Assembly (NCBI GenBank): GCA_905187815.1
Contig: CAJJJM010000007.1
Coordinates: forward strand, 1 to 58,841
Reading direction: 5' to 3'
Source: an uncultured Methanomassiliicoccaceae archaeon
Lineage (GTDB): Archaea > Thermoplasmatota > Thermoplasmata > Methanomassiliicoccales > Methanomethylophilaceae
Length of the DNA: 58,841 nucleotides
Below, piece by piece: positions 51,220-58,841 of this stretch. The stretch's first letter is position 1. Each line of letters begins with the position of its first letter. The notes beneath the pieces are model-generated. The model was given only the letters and a program-made list of their open reading frames with translations. It did no database searches and had not been told where the DNA came from. Made by a program: the position numbers and the translations under genes.

Positions 51220-52224
51220 ATGGCCGGAATGGACTTCAAGATCCCCACAGTGCTGACGTCGGAAGAGCTAATGGAGAAGGCCTTCCACAGGGCCTCCAAG
51301 ATCCGCAAGAACGGGACCAACGCCCTGGATTCGAAGAAGAAGACGGCGCTGGCGAAGGTCACGGCCTCCGGGGACATCGTGGTCACGGCACTCCAGGGCT
51401 ACGTGGAGCGCTTCCCGCGCCTCGACAAGGAGGACGACTTCTTCCCCGAACTGGTGGACATCGTCATCGGCATAGACCGCTACAAGAAGGCCCTTGGCGC
51501 GGTCAACTGGTGCGCCTCCAAGGCGGACAAGCTGAAGAACGACACCCTGAAGGACATCCGCCGCACCAAGGATCCCGAGATCGTCGAGGCCACCAGGAGG
51601 AGCTTCTACGGAAGGCTCAACTCCTACGTCGACAGGATCGCGGACGACCTCCTGTTCCTCCAGGAGGCCAAGAACAAGTTCAGGAAGCTCCCCGCGGTGG
51701 ACCCCAACATGCCCACTATCGTCGTGGCCGGGTTCCCCAACGTCGGGAAGAGCAACCTGGTCACCGTGCTGTCGTCAGCCGCGCCCGAGATCGCCCCCTA
51801 CCCGTTCACCACCAAGGGGGTCATCGTGGGCCACATCGAGGACGACTGGCGCAAGTACCAGATCATAGACACCCCAGGACTCCTGGACAGACAGTTCGAC
51901 GAGAGGAACGACATCGAGAAGCAGGCGGTCCTCGCGCTCAGGTACCTGACGGACGTGATGCTGTTCGTCATCGACCCCTCCGAGACCTGCGGGTTCCCGC
52001 TGGAGATGCAGGAGAAGCTCCTCGAGACCGTCAAGAAGGGATTCCCCGGGGTCCCGATCATCATCGCGGAGAGCAAATGCGACGTCCTGAAGACGGACAA
52101 CGGCAGGCTGTGCTTCTCCGCCCAGTCCGGCGAGAACATGGACGTCCTCACAGACACCATCCTCAGGGAGCTAAGGGCTGTTTTCAAGCGCAAGGCGGCT
52201 GAGGCGGAGACCGAGGAAGAATGA
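51220..52224 (+). CDS. NOG1-type ribosome-assembly GTPase
   Basis: A 334-residue GTPase of the OBG/NOG1 group. The NOG1 N-terminal helical domain (to about 155) contains RYKKALGAVNWCASKA. The G domain follows with G1 GFPNVGKSN, a G2 threonine in YPFTTKG, G3 DTPGLLD, and SKCD as the G4 equivalent. It acts in large ribosomal subunit maturation. ATG 51220 is chosen because TATAAA (51192-51197) is centred about 26 bases upstream; ATG 51208 with GGGGG before it is an alternative. The stop overlaps the PolD gene start (ATGA), so the GTPase and polymerase are cotranscribed. Confidence 0.9.
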   Translation: MAGMDFKIPTVLTSEELMEKAFHRASKIRKNGTNALDSKKKTALAKVTASGDIVVTALQGYVERFPRLDKEDDFFPELVDIVIGIDRYKKALGAVNWCASKADKLKNDTLKDIRRTKDPEIVEATRRSFYGRLNSYVDRIADDLLFLQEAKNKFRKLPAVDPNMPTIVVAGFPNVGKSNLVTVLSSAAPEIAPYPFTTKGVIVGHIEDDWRKYQIIDTPGLLDRQFDERNDIEKQAVLALRYLTDVMLFVIDPSETCGFPLEMQEKLLETVKKGFPGVPIIIAESKCDVLKTDNGRLCFSAQSGENMDVLTDTILRELRAVFKRKAAEAETEEE

Positions 52225-55200
52225 CCGACGGTCCAGCCACCAGCCCCGAGATGGCCGCGTACTTCGCGGAGCTCTCGGCGAAGAAGGATGAGTGCTACGC
52301 CATCGCTGAGAAGGCCAGGTCGATGGGTTTCGACCCGGAGACCTCCGTGGAGATCCCTCAGGCGGAGGACCTCGCGTCCCGTGTGGAGAAGCTCCTGCAG
52401 GACTACCACGTCGAAGGGGTGGCCGAGGACATCCGCAGGCTCACCGCCGAGTACGGCAACCGTGAGCTGGTCGCCCTGATGGTCTCCAAGGAGATGGCCA
52501 AGAGGCCGGCGGAGAGCACCGAGAAGGCGCTCGACAGGGCGGTGAGGGTCGGACTGGCCGTCCTCACCGAGGGTATCCTGGTGGCCCCTCTGGAGGGTAT
52601 CGCGGACACCCGCATCAGGAAGAACTCCGACGGGTCCAACTACGTCGACCTCGTCTTCGCCGGACCCATCAGGGCCGCCGGAGGAACCGGACAGGCCATG
52701 AGCGTCCTGATCGCAGACGTCGTCAGGACCGAGCTGGGCATAGGGAAGTACCAGCCGACCGAGGGCGAGATCGCAAGGTTCGACGAGGAGATCCCTCTCT
52801 ACAAGCAGTGTCAGCACCTTCAGTACACCCCCACATCCGAGGAGATCGACCTCATCGTCAGGAACTGCCCCGTGTGCGTCGACGGCGAGGGCACGGAGCA
52901 GATGGAGATCTCCGGATTCAGGGACCTCCCCCGCATAGACACCAACAGGGTCAGGGGAGGAGCCTGCCTGGTCATCGCCGAGGGAATGTGCCAGAAGGCA
53001 TCGAAGCTGAAGAAGCACGTGGACAAGCTAGGCCTGGATGGATGGGACTTCATCGGGAAGTTCCTGGACGCCCACAAGGCTCCCCCGAAGAAGGAGGAGC
53101 CCGGGGAGGTCAAGAAGCCCACCGTGGAGCCGAAGGAGAAGTACCTCATGGACATCGTCGCGGGCCGCCCGATCTTCGGGCACCCGTGCGCCGTCGGAGG
53201 GTTCAGGCTCAGGTACGGCAGGGCCAGGACGTCCGGGCTCGCCGCCCTCGCATTCAACACCGGCAGCATGTACGCCATGGACGAGTTCATGGCCCTGGGA
53301 ACCCAGGTCAAGATCGAGAGGCCGGGCAAGGCGTGCGTCGTCACGCCCTGCGACCAGCTGGAGGGCCCCATACTGCTGCTCAAGAACGGAGACCTCGTGT
53401 ACTGCCACACCAAGGACGAGGTCCTCGCGGTCAGGAACATGGTGTCCGAGATAGTGGACAACGGGGAGATCCTGGTCCCGTTCGGGGAGTTCTGCGAGAA
53501 CAACCACACCCTGGTCCCGTGCGGATACCCCGTGGAGTGGCACCGCCTGGAGATACTGGAGAAGGGCGAGCTCCCCGATGACTGGAGGGACCCCACGTAC
53601 GACCGCGCCAAGGAGATGAGCGCCCAGCTGGGCGTCCCGCTCCATCCGAAGTTCAACCTGTTCTGGTCAGACTGGCCGCTGGACAGGATCAAGGCCCTCC
53701 GGGAGCATGTCCTGGCCACGGGGGCCTACGACGGCACCAACCTCTCGGTGGAGAGGGAGCCTGTGTCGAAGCGCATGCTCGAGGACCTCGGCGCCCTCCA
53801 CCGCATCATCGACGGGAGGGTCGTCATAGACGAGAGATACTCCAGACCGATCCTGGACTGCCTCGGCATCCGCATCACCGACGGCGGCCTGGAGCCGGGC
53901 GCCGAGCTCGAGGGCGCGAGCACCCTGGATGCGATAAGCAAGGCCGCCGGATACGAGGTCCGCGCCAGGGCGATGACCCGCATAGGCACGAGGATGGCCC
54001 GTCCGGAGAAGGCGAAGGAGCGTGAGATGACCCCGAAGGTCCATGCCCTGTTCCCAATCGGAAAGGACGCGGAGGCGAAGAACGAGATGATAGCCGCCAT
54101 CGCCGTGTCCAAGAGCAACGCCTCCAAGAGCAGGGGCGGGAAGCCCGAGGTCACCGTGGAGGTGGGCAACAGGTTCTGCCCCGTGTGCAGGAACTACACC
54201 TACCGCAACTGGTGCAGGGAATGCGGGTCGCACACTACGTACACCCCGAAGCAGAACGAGTATGGGAACATGGGCCCTGCGCCGATCAACATCAACCTGG
54301 ACGAGGAGTTCAGGGCCGCCTGCGACAACCTCCACGAGAAGCCGCCGTCGGACCTCAAGTGCCTGGAGACGCTGATCTCCAGGATCAAGACCTGCGAGCC
54401 CCTCGAGAAGGGGATCCTCAGACAGAAGAACGGGATCAGCACGTTCAAGGACGGGACCGTCAGGTTCGACATGACCGACATTCCGCTCACCCACTTCAAG
54501 CCCAGAGAGATTGGCCTCAGCATCGAGAAGGCCCACGAGCTGGGATACACCCATGACTGGAACGGAGACCCCCTCACGGACCCGGAGCAGATCTGCGAGC
54601 TGAAGGTCCAGGACATCATCCCCGCCAAGGACTGCGGGAACTACCTCGTCAACGTGGCGAAGTTCGTCGACGACGAGCTGGAGGAGTTCTACCACCTGCC
54701 GAGGTACTACAACGTCAGCAACAGGAACGACCTCATCGGCCACATAACGTTCGGACTCGCCCCCCACACCTCGGGCGGCATCCTCTGCAGGATCATAGGC
54801 TACGCCGACCTGCGCGGATGCTACGGCCACCCGTTCTTCCACGCCGCGAAGAGGAGGAACTGCGACGGGGACGAGGACTGCGTCATCCTGGCGATGGACG
54901 GACTCCTCAACTTCTCCAGGACGTTCCTTCCCGACAGACGCGGAGGACTGATGGACGCCCCCCTCGTTCTCACTACAAGGCTGGACCCCAACGAGATCGA
55001 CAAGGAGGCGCACAACGTGGACTGCCGCAGGGAGTACCCCATCGAGCTCTACAGGGCAGCCATGGAGATGAAGGACCCGAAGGAGATCGAGAAGAAGATG
55101 GACCTGATCGCCGGAAGGATCGGGACGCCCGACCAGTACGAGCATCTGGGATTCACCCACGACACCCATGACATCTCGGACGGCCCCAAGTACTCCGCGT

Positions 55201-55613
55201 ACACGACCCTGGAGACCATGATGGACAAGATGGACGCCCAACTGATGCTCGGGAAGAAGATCCGCGCCGTCGACGAGCAGGACGTGGCCAGACGCGTGCT
55301 CAACAAGCACTTCCTCCCGGACATGATCGGGAACCTAAGGTCGTTCTCCACCCAGACGGTCAGATGCACCAAATGCGGGGAGAAGTACCGCAGGATGCCC
55401 CTGGCCGGGAAGTGCACCAAATGCGGCAACGCCCTGACGCTGACCGTTCACGAGGCCAGCGTCAAGAAGTACCTGGAGATCTCGAAGGTCATCGGCGACA
55501 AGTACGGCCTGGACACCTACACCAAGGAGAGGGTCGAGATCCTCGAGATGAGCATGGACTCGGTCTTCAACAACGACAAGGTGAAGAAGTGCAAGCTGTC
55601 GGACTTCTTCTGA
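52221..55613 (+). CDS. polC: DNA polymerase D large subunit (DP2)
   Basis: A 1130-residue catalytic subunit of the archaeal family D replicative DNA polymerase. The catalytic aspartate motif NCDGDEDC is at residues 880-887. The conserved AGPIRAAGGTGQA block lies near 150, and zinc-finger cysteine pairs occur at CPVCRNYTYRNWCRECG and CTKCGEKYRR...KCTKCG near the C-terminus. Length fits an intein-free DP2. With DP1 (encoded elsewhere) it forms PolD and is directed by PCNA. Translation is coupled to NOG1 by an ATGA overlap. It converges with a minus-strand zinc-ribbon gene, whose stop abuts within one base. Confidence 0.96.
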   Translation: MTDGPATSPEMAAYFAELSAKKDECYAIAEKARSMGFDPETSVEIPQAEDLASRVEKLLQDYHVEGVAEDIRRLTAEYGNRELVALMVSKEMAKRPAESTEKALDRAVRVGLAVLTEGILVAPLEGIADTRIRKNSDGSNYVDLVFAGPIRAAGGTGQAMSVLIADVVRTELGIGKYQPTEGEIARFDEEIPLYKQCQHLQYTPTSEEIDLIVRNCPVCVDGEGTEQMEISGFRDLPRIDTNRVRGGACLVIAEGMCQKASKLKKHVDKLGLDGWDFIGKFLDAHKAPPKKEEPGEVKKPTVEPKEKYLMDIVAGRPIFGHPCAVGGFRLRYGRARTSGLAALAFNTGSMYAMDEFMALGTQVKIERPGKACVVTPCDQLEGPILLLKNGDLVYCHTKDEVLAVRNMVSEIVDNGEILVPFGEFCENNHTLVPCGYPVEWHRLEILEKGELPDDWRDPTYDRAKEMSAQLGVPLHPKFNLFWSDWPLDRIKALREHVLATGAYDGTNLSVEREPVSKRMLEDLGALHRIIDGRVVIDERYSRPILDCLGIRITDGGLEPGAELEGASTLDAISKAAGYEVRARAMTRIGTRMARPEKAKEREMTPKVHALFPIGKDAEAKNEMIAAIAVSKSNASKSRGGKPEVTVEVGNRFCPVCRNYTYRNWCRECGSHTTYTPKQNEYGNMGPAPININLDEEFRAACDNLHEKPPSDLKCLETLISRIKTCEPLEKGILRQKNGISTFKDGTVRFDMTDIPLTHFKPREIGLSIEKAHELGYTHDWNGDPLTDPEQICELKVQDIIPAKDCGNYLVNVAKFVDDELEEFYHLPRYYNVSNRNDLIGHITFGLAPHTSGGILCRIIGYADLRGCYGHPFFHAAKRRNCDGDEDCVILAMDGLLNFSRTFLPDRRGGLMDAPLVLTTRLDPNEIDKEAHNVDCRREYPIELYRAAMEMKDPKEIEKKMDLIAGRIGTPDQYEHLGFTHDTHDISDGPKYSAYTTLETMMDKMDAQLMLGKKIRAVDEQDVARRVLNKHFLPDMIGNLRSFSTQTVRCTKCGEKYRRMPLAGKCTKCGNALTLTVHEASVKKYLEISKVIGDKYGLDTYTKERVEILEMSMDSVFNNDKVKKCKLSDFF

Positions 55614-56498
55614 TCAGCTCGACTTCTGCTTCGCCGGCGCGAGGTACGTCGTCAGGAAGGCGTCGATCTGCATGTCGCGGGTCTTGGTGGCGAGCTTGTT
55701 GCCAAGCCATCCGGCGGCTATGAGCTGGGCGTTCATGTTGGATGCACCCATGATCATGTCCGAGAACCTGGCCCCGGACTTGTCCGCCCAGTAGTCCGAG
55801 AGGAACTCCAGCTCCGAAGCCGGGGTCCTGTCGATGGCCACCTGCAGCCTGTCCCTGAGGACCTGGAAGAACTGGATGTAGTTCAGCAGGAACGTCTTGG
55901 GATCGTACTTCGACTCCACCGGCTCCAGGGACTCCACCCTGTCCGCCATGCCCGTGAACACGCGGATCGCCTCGTCGCAGATGGCGATGAGGTCGTTCAG
56001 ATCCGTGTACACGGAGAAGGACTCGATGGAGAGGAACATATACTCGTTGGCGGTGTTCATCAGCTCCCGCTGGAACCCTAGATGCTCCGCCCTCGAATCG
56101 AGACCCGAGAGGATGTCTGTGACCAGGTCCCTGTCGTCCAGGAGGACGGCGAGGTCGCCCACACCGGTGCGGCTCTGGACACCCTGCTTGGAGACGGACC
56201 TCATGATCGCCCCGACGCACTCGGAGAGCATCCTCTCGTACGTGGCGTCGTCGACCTCCATGCCCGCCTTGATGGCCTCGGACCATCTGGCCACGGCCCC
56301 GGCGAAGTCGTCCCCGGTCATCTCCTGGAAACCCTGCTCCATGGCGCGCTCGGCATCCTCGGTCGGCTTCTGCTCGACCTGCGGAACGGCGGCCGGCTCC
56401 GATGGCTGGCCCCTGCTGTCGGGGAAGTAGGCTCCGCATCTCATGCAGAACTCGGAGTCGTCGGGCGAGTCGTAGCCGCAGGTGGGACAGATCTTCAT
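55614..56498 (-). CDS. Zinc-ribbon protein with helical repeat domain, paralogue A
   Basis: A 294-residue cytoplasmic protein. The N-terminal zinc ribbon (CPTCG ... CMRCGAYF, residues 4-24) and an acidic linker are followed by a helical domain of about 230 residues, with no membrane segment. It is paralogous to the next gene (284 aa): same zinc ribbon, a related DDATYERMLSECVGAIM / DDVTYGRMVDALAGCML segment, and a shared ending with KLATKTR and YL. TATATAGG about 27 bases upstream of ATG 56498 predicts a leaderless mRNA. Function is unknown. Confidence 0.75.
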   Translation of the reverse strand: MKICPTCGYDSPDDSEFCMRCGAYFPDSRGQPSEPAAVPQVEQKPTEDAERAMEQGFQEMTGDDFAGAVARWSEAIKAGMEVDDATYERMLSECVGAIMRSVSKQGVQSRTGVGDLAVLLDDRDLVTDILSGLDSRAEHLGFQRELMNTANEYMFLSIESFSVYTDLNDLIAICDEAIRVFTGMADRVESLEPVESKYDPKTFLLNYIQFFQVLRDRLQVAIDRTPASELEFLSDYWADKSGARFSDMIMGASNMNAQLIAAGWLGNKLATKTRDMQIDAFLTTYLAPAKQKSS

Positions 56499-56561
56499 GA
56501 GACGGCGGATGACCCGCCCCTATATACCTATGCGCCCCGTGGCTCCGTAGGATGCGCTGGA

Positions 56562-57416
56562 TCAGCCCTTGGGACCTGACAGGTACGTCTTGGAGAAGCC
56601 CTTGAGCTGTGACCCGCCCGTCTTCCTGAGGATCCTGGATGCGAACTTCCCGGTGGCCGTAGACTGCGTGTTCAGGACGAACGCGTTGCTGACCATCGCC
56701 GCGTATGCGGGACGCTGGACGTCCGCCCATCTGGCCGACAGCTCGTCCAGCCTCTCCTCCGGGGTGGATGACACGATGTCCGCCACGGCATCCACCATCT
56801 CCTCGACGAACGACCTGTAGGAGTCGAGCCAGTCCAACGGGCCTGGACCCTTGCCGGGGTAGGCGTTGACGAGGCCGACGGCCTTGTCCACCATCGCCCT
56901 GACGTCGTTCAGAGCGGAATCGCAGATCTCCCTGAGGTCCCTCATGTCCGGATACACGACGAAGGCATCCACGAAAAGGAACATGTAGCAGTTCGCGAGA
57001 CCGAGCACCCCGTTCTGGATCGTGCACACCTCCAGGCTGCCCGACAGCTTGCGCATGAGGTCCAGGACGAGCTCCCTGTCGGCCATGATCCTCGCCAGCC
57101 CGGGGATGTCGGCGTTCCTGTAGGTCTGCGGCTGCAGGACCGACCCGAGCATGCACCCGGCCAGCGCATCCACCATCCTCCCGTAGGTGACATCGTCGAT
57201 GTCGGGCTCCGCGGCCTCCCTGAACGCCGCCGCCCCTTCCGGGAACCTGCCTGCCGCCAGGAGGACCTCGCCGCGCTCCAGGGGGTCGTCCGGCAGCACG
57301 GACGTGTCCGGCGGAGGGGATCCGTCCTGCCTCACGACGAAGTACGCGCCGCAGTGCGTGCAGAAATCAAGTGAATCATCCTCGGCGACCTTGCCGCAGG
57401 AGGGGCATCTCTTCAT
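56562..57416 (-). CDS. Zinc-ribbon protein with helical repeat domain, paralogue B
   Basis: A 284-residue cytoplasmic protein: zinc ribbon CPSCG ... CTHCGAYF (residues 4-25), a short linker, then a helical domain homologous to the adjacent paralogue. ATG 57416 is chosen because it puts the zinc ribbon at the N-terminus; the longer in-frame start at 57437 would overlap the probable TATA region. The two genes are tandem on the same strand with about 63 bases between them and each has its own promoter-like element, consistent with local duplication and divergence. Confidence 0.75.
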   Translation of the reverse strand: MKRCPSCGKVAEDDSLDFCTHCGAYFVVRQDGSPPPDTSVLPDDPLERGEVLLAAGRFPEGAAAFREAAEPDIDDVTYGRMVDALAGCMLGSVLQPQTYRNADIPGLARIMADRELVLDLMRKLSGSLEVCTIQNGVLGLANCYMFLFVDAFVVYPDMRDLREICDSALNDVRAMVDKAVGLVNAYPGKGPGPLDWLDSYRSFVEEMVDAVADIVSSTPEERLDELSARWADVQRPAYAAMVSNAFVLNTQSTATGKFASRILRKTGGSQLKGFSKTYLSGPKG

Positions 57417-57465
57417 GACCACGTCAACGGCGAACAAGATGATAATGGTTCAGAATGAGGGTTTC

Positions 57466-57485
57466 GCCCCTCCCGGAGGAGGGGC
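57466..57485 (-). terminator. Terminator of the Rpo3 operon
   Basis: An 8-bp perfect stem, GCCCCTCC / GGAGGGGC, with a CGGA loop lies 14 bases after the rpoD stop on the minus strand, followed by GAAACCCTCATTCT. Confidence 0.7.
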
Positions 57486-57499
57486 ATTGAATGGTTTGT

Positions 57500-58336
57500 T
57501 CAGAGGGACTCGAGCTGGGACTTGAAGTCCTTCGCCTCGTCGGCGAGGACCTCCAGCGCCTTGTCCAGGGTCTGCTGGGCGGTCAGGGATCCGTCCGTCT
57601 CGAACTTGAACAGGAAGTTCGTGTCGTCGGCGGTGATCGTGACCCCGCCCTTCTCCCCGAGGGAGCGCTCGCATGTCCTGCAGAGGCTGCAGTCCAGCGG
57701 GTTCTTGACGACCAGCTTCCCGTCCTCCACGGAGAACACCTTCTTGGGGCAGATCTCCGCGCAGTTCAGGACATCCTCATCCCCGGCCCTGGACGGGTCC
57801 ACATCGACACCGGGCATGTACTTGTAGCCGACGCCGTTGGCGACCTGCCACTTGACATGCTTCCTGGCGGTTCCCATGACGGCGGTGGCGTAGATGAGCA
57901 CGGCCTGTCCGTCGGTGAGCTCAACGATGGGGATGAACTCGTCCTTGACCCTGAGGTTGGGGTTCCCGAGGGGCTCGAGGTCTCCGGAGTACACAGTGCA
58001 CGGCCCGATCTTGTTCAGGCTGTACATGATGGTGCAGTTGGGGCAGCCCTCTCCGCCGCATGTGCATTCGCTCTGCGGGACGAAGAGGTCCAGATCGGTG
58101 GGCACAGGGACCATTCCCAGCCTGTGGGCGATGATCTCGTCGAACAAGGGCGTGACGCTCTCGTACTCCTTGTCATCGTACATGATCGGTCCCAGGTGGA
58201 ACTCGACCTTGTCGATGGCCATTTTCGGGATGTCGGAGAGGAGTGTCCTCCTGAGGGCGTTGGCCATGGCAGGGGAGGAGTTCTTGAGGATGAACTTGGC
58301 CTTCCTCTCTGCCATTTCGAGAATCTCTATGTCCAT
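57500..58336 (-). CDS. rpoD: RNA polymerase subunit Rpo3 (RpoD) with Fe-S domain
   Basis: A 278-residue archaeal Rpo3, the equivalent of the bacterial alpha subunit. The N-terminal dimerisation region has MANALRRTLLSDIPKMAID. A zinc-type loop (CTCGGEGCPNC) and a ferredoxin-like insertion (CAEICPKK ... CSLCRTCE) that binds a 4Fe-4S cluster in many archaea follow, then the C-terminal dimerisation segment. It assembles with Rpo10, 11 and 12 to nucleate the polymerase. It follows rps11, 12 bases downstream, in the conserved order S4-S11-Rpo3. The Fe-S cysteines are intact. Confidence 0.95.
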   Translation of the reverse strand: MDIEILEMAERKAKFILKNSSPAMANALRRTLLSDIPKMAIDKVEFHLGPIMYDDKEYESVTPLFDEIIAHRLGMVPVPTDLDLFVPQSECTCGGEGCPNCTIMYSLNKIGPCTVYSGDLEPLGNPNLRVKDEFIPIVELTDGQAVLIYATAVMGTARKHVKWQVANGVGYKYMPGVDVDPSRAGDEDVLNCAEICPKKVFSVEDGKLVVKNPLDCSLCRTCERSLGEKGGVTITADDTNFLFKFETDGSLTAQQTLDKALEVLADEAKDFKSQLESL

Positions 58337-58348
58337 AGGAGATCCCCC

Positions 58349-58735
58349 TCAGACCCTGCGTCCCCTGCGTCCGCCCTTCTTCTTGGTACCGTCGTGCGGT
58401 ATGGGTGTGACATCCTCGATTCTGCCGATCTTCAGGCCGGCCCTGGTGAGGGCACGGATCGCGGCCTGGGCTCCGGGACCGGGGGAGACGGATTTGTTGC
58501 CTCCGGGGGCCCTGACCCTGACATGGATACCGACGAACTCCTTCTCCTTGGCGACCTCGGCGACCTTCTCGGCTGCCTTCTGGGCCGCGTAGGGCGAGGA
58601 CTCGTCCTTGGCCTGCTTGACGACCATTCCGCCGGTGGCCTTGGTGATGGTCTCGGCACCGGTGATGTCGGTCAGCGTGATCATGATGTTGTTGTAGCTG
58701 GCGTAGATGTTGGCAATTCCCCATTTCGCTGTCAT
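58349..58735 (-). CDS. rps11: Ribosomal protein S11 (uS11)
   Basis: A 128-residue ribosomal protein S11: WGIANIYASYNNIMITLTDI, GGMVVKQAKDE, VRVRAPGGNKS, and the basic C-terminal KKKGGRRGRRV. It is part of the 30S platform and contacts 16S rRNA. ATG 58735 shares a base with the TGA of the upstream S4 gene, and rpoD follows, matching the archaeal S13-S4-S11-Rpo3 operon. Confidence 0.97.
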   Translation of the reverse strand: MTAKWGIANIYASYNNIMITLTDITGAETITKATGGMVVKQAKDESSPYAAQKAAEKVAEVAKEKEFVGIHVRVRAPGGNKSVSPGPGAQAAIRALTRAGLKIGRIEDVTPIPHDGTKKKGGRRGRRV

Positions 58736-58841
58736 CAGTGAACACCGTCCTCTGCTGTGATTCCCGCCTCGGCGGCGTCTGCCTTCGCGGCCGCGGCGTC
58801 GGCTGCGGCCTGGTCCGCCTCCGCCTGGGCCCTGACCGCTG
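58735..58841 (-). CDS. Ribosomal protein S4 (uS4), C-terminal end (partial)
   Basis: The last 34 codons of a gene whose stop overlaps the rps11 start. They encode an Ala/Asp/Glu-rich tail (ends EAGITAEDGVH). Position before S11 in the archaeal S13-S4-S11-Rpo3 order identifies it as the S4 C-terminus, here an acidic alanine-rich extension; the conserved core lies outside the window. Confidence 0.7.
   Translation of the reverse strand, partial: AVRAQAEADQAAADAAAAKADAAEAGITAEDGVH

Overview
The window reads as a chromosomal segment of a methanogenic archaeon of the Thermoplasmatota, most likely a Methanomassiliicoccales / Methanomethylophilaceae relative. The archaeal markers are the PolD large subunit, an Rpo3 subunit with an Fe-S domain, ether-lipid enzymes (geranylgeranyl reductase, tetraether synthase, a UbiA prenyltransferase of the DGGGP synthase type, mevalonate kinase), an HdrC-HdrB fusion, archaeal AMP phosphorylase, and many TATA boxes about 25-30 bp before start codons. 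The lineage is inferred from the many InlB B-repeat surface proteins; no rRNA lies in the window to settle it.

Layout. (1) 1-63: 3' end of a plus-strand membrane-protein gene, then a shared bidirectional terminator. (2) 174-11302: one tightly overlapping minus-strand operon of 16 genes: a small basic protein, a three-repeat protein, four secreted or membrane-anchored InlB/PKD/Ig-like proteins, six tiny or small membrane proteins, a two-TM protein and a P-loop ATPase. A truncated tyrosine recombinase (11649-11843) lies just upstream. I read this as a virion-assembly-like element, either a decayed provirus or a domesticated surface-assembly cassette; it is the best candidate here for an undescribed system. 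(3) About 11850-16995: a strongly AT-rich island with two BspA-like leucine-rich-repeat proteins and one InlB-repeat protein. (4) 17152-28578: a 227-aa protein of unknown role, a 1689-aa adhesin with a C11 tract in its leader, a 172-aa protein, an MFS exporter, a small InlB protein and an exported M13 peptidase. (5) 28737-34887: PAP2-like protein, thymidylate-kinase-like protein, dolichol/phytol-kinase-like protein, UbiA prenyltransferase, Fe-S protein, AMP phosphorylase and a DUF3737 beta-helix protein. (6) 34921-36807: a Fic protein with a winged-helix C-terminus, flanked on both sides by copies of an AACTTTGCA inverted motif. (7) 36808-47058: DUF1846 protein, small exported proteins, aminotransferase, mevalonate kinase, HdrCB fusion, and the geranylgeranyl reductase-ferredoxin-tetraether synthase cluster. 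(8) 47211-58841: a 1311-aa exported protein with a lamin-tail domain, NOG1-type GTPase, PolD large subunit, two paralogous zinc-ribbon proteins, and the start of the Rpo3-S11-S4 operon.

How the parts fit. Isoprenoid and lipid genes are spread through the window but together cover mevalonate phosphorylation, prenyl transfer to the glycerol backbone, saturation of the chains and joining of chains into tetraethers. Much of the remaining coding capacity goes to exported repeat proteins, as expected of a gut or other host-associated methanogen. Regulation visible in the sequence includes leaderless promoters, several motifs shared between promoters, two homopolymer tracts that could vary in length, and stem-loop terminators with GAAA, CGGA or GGAT loops.
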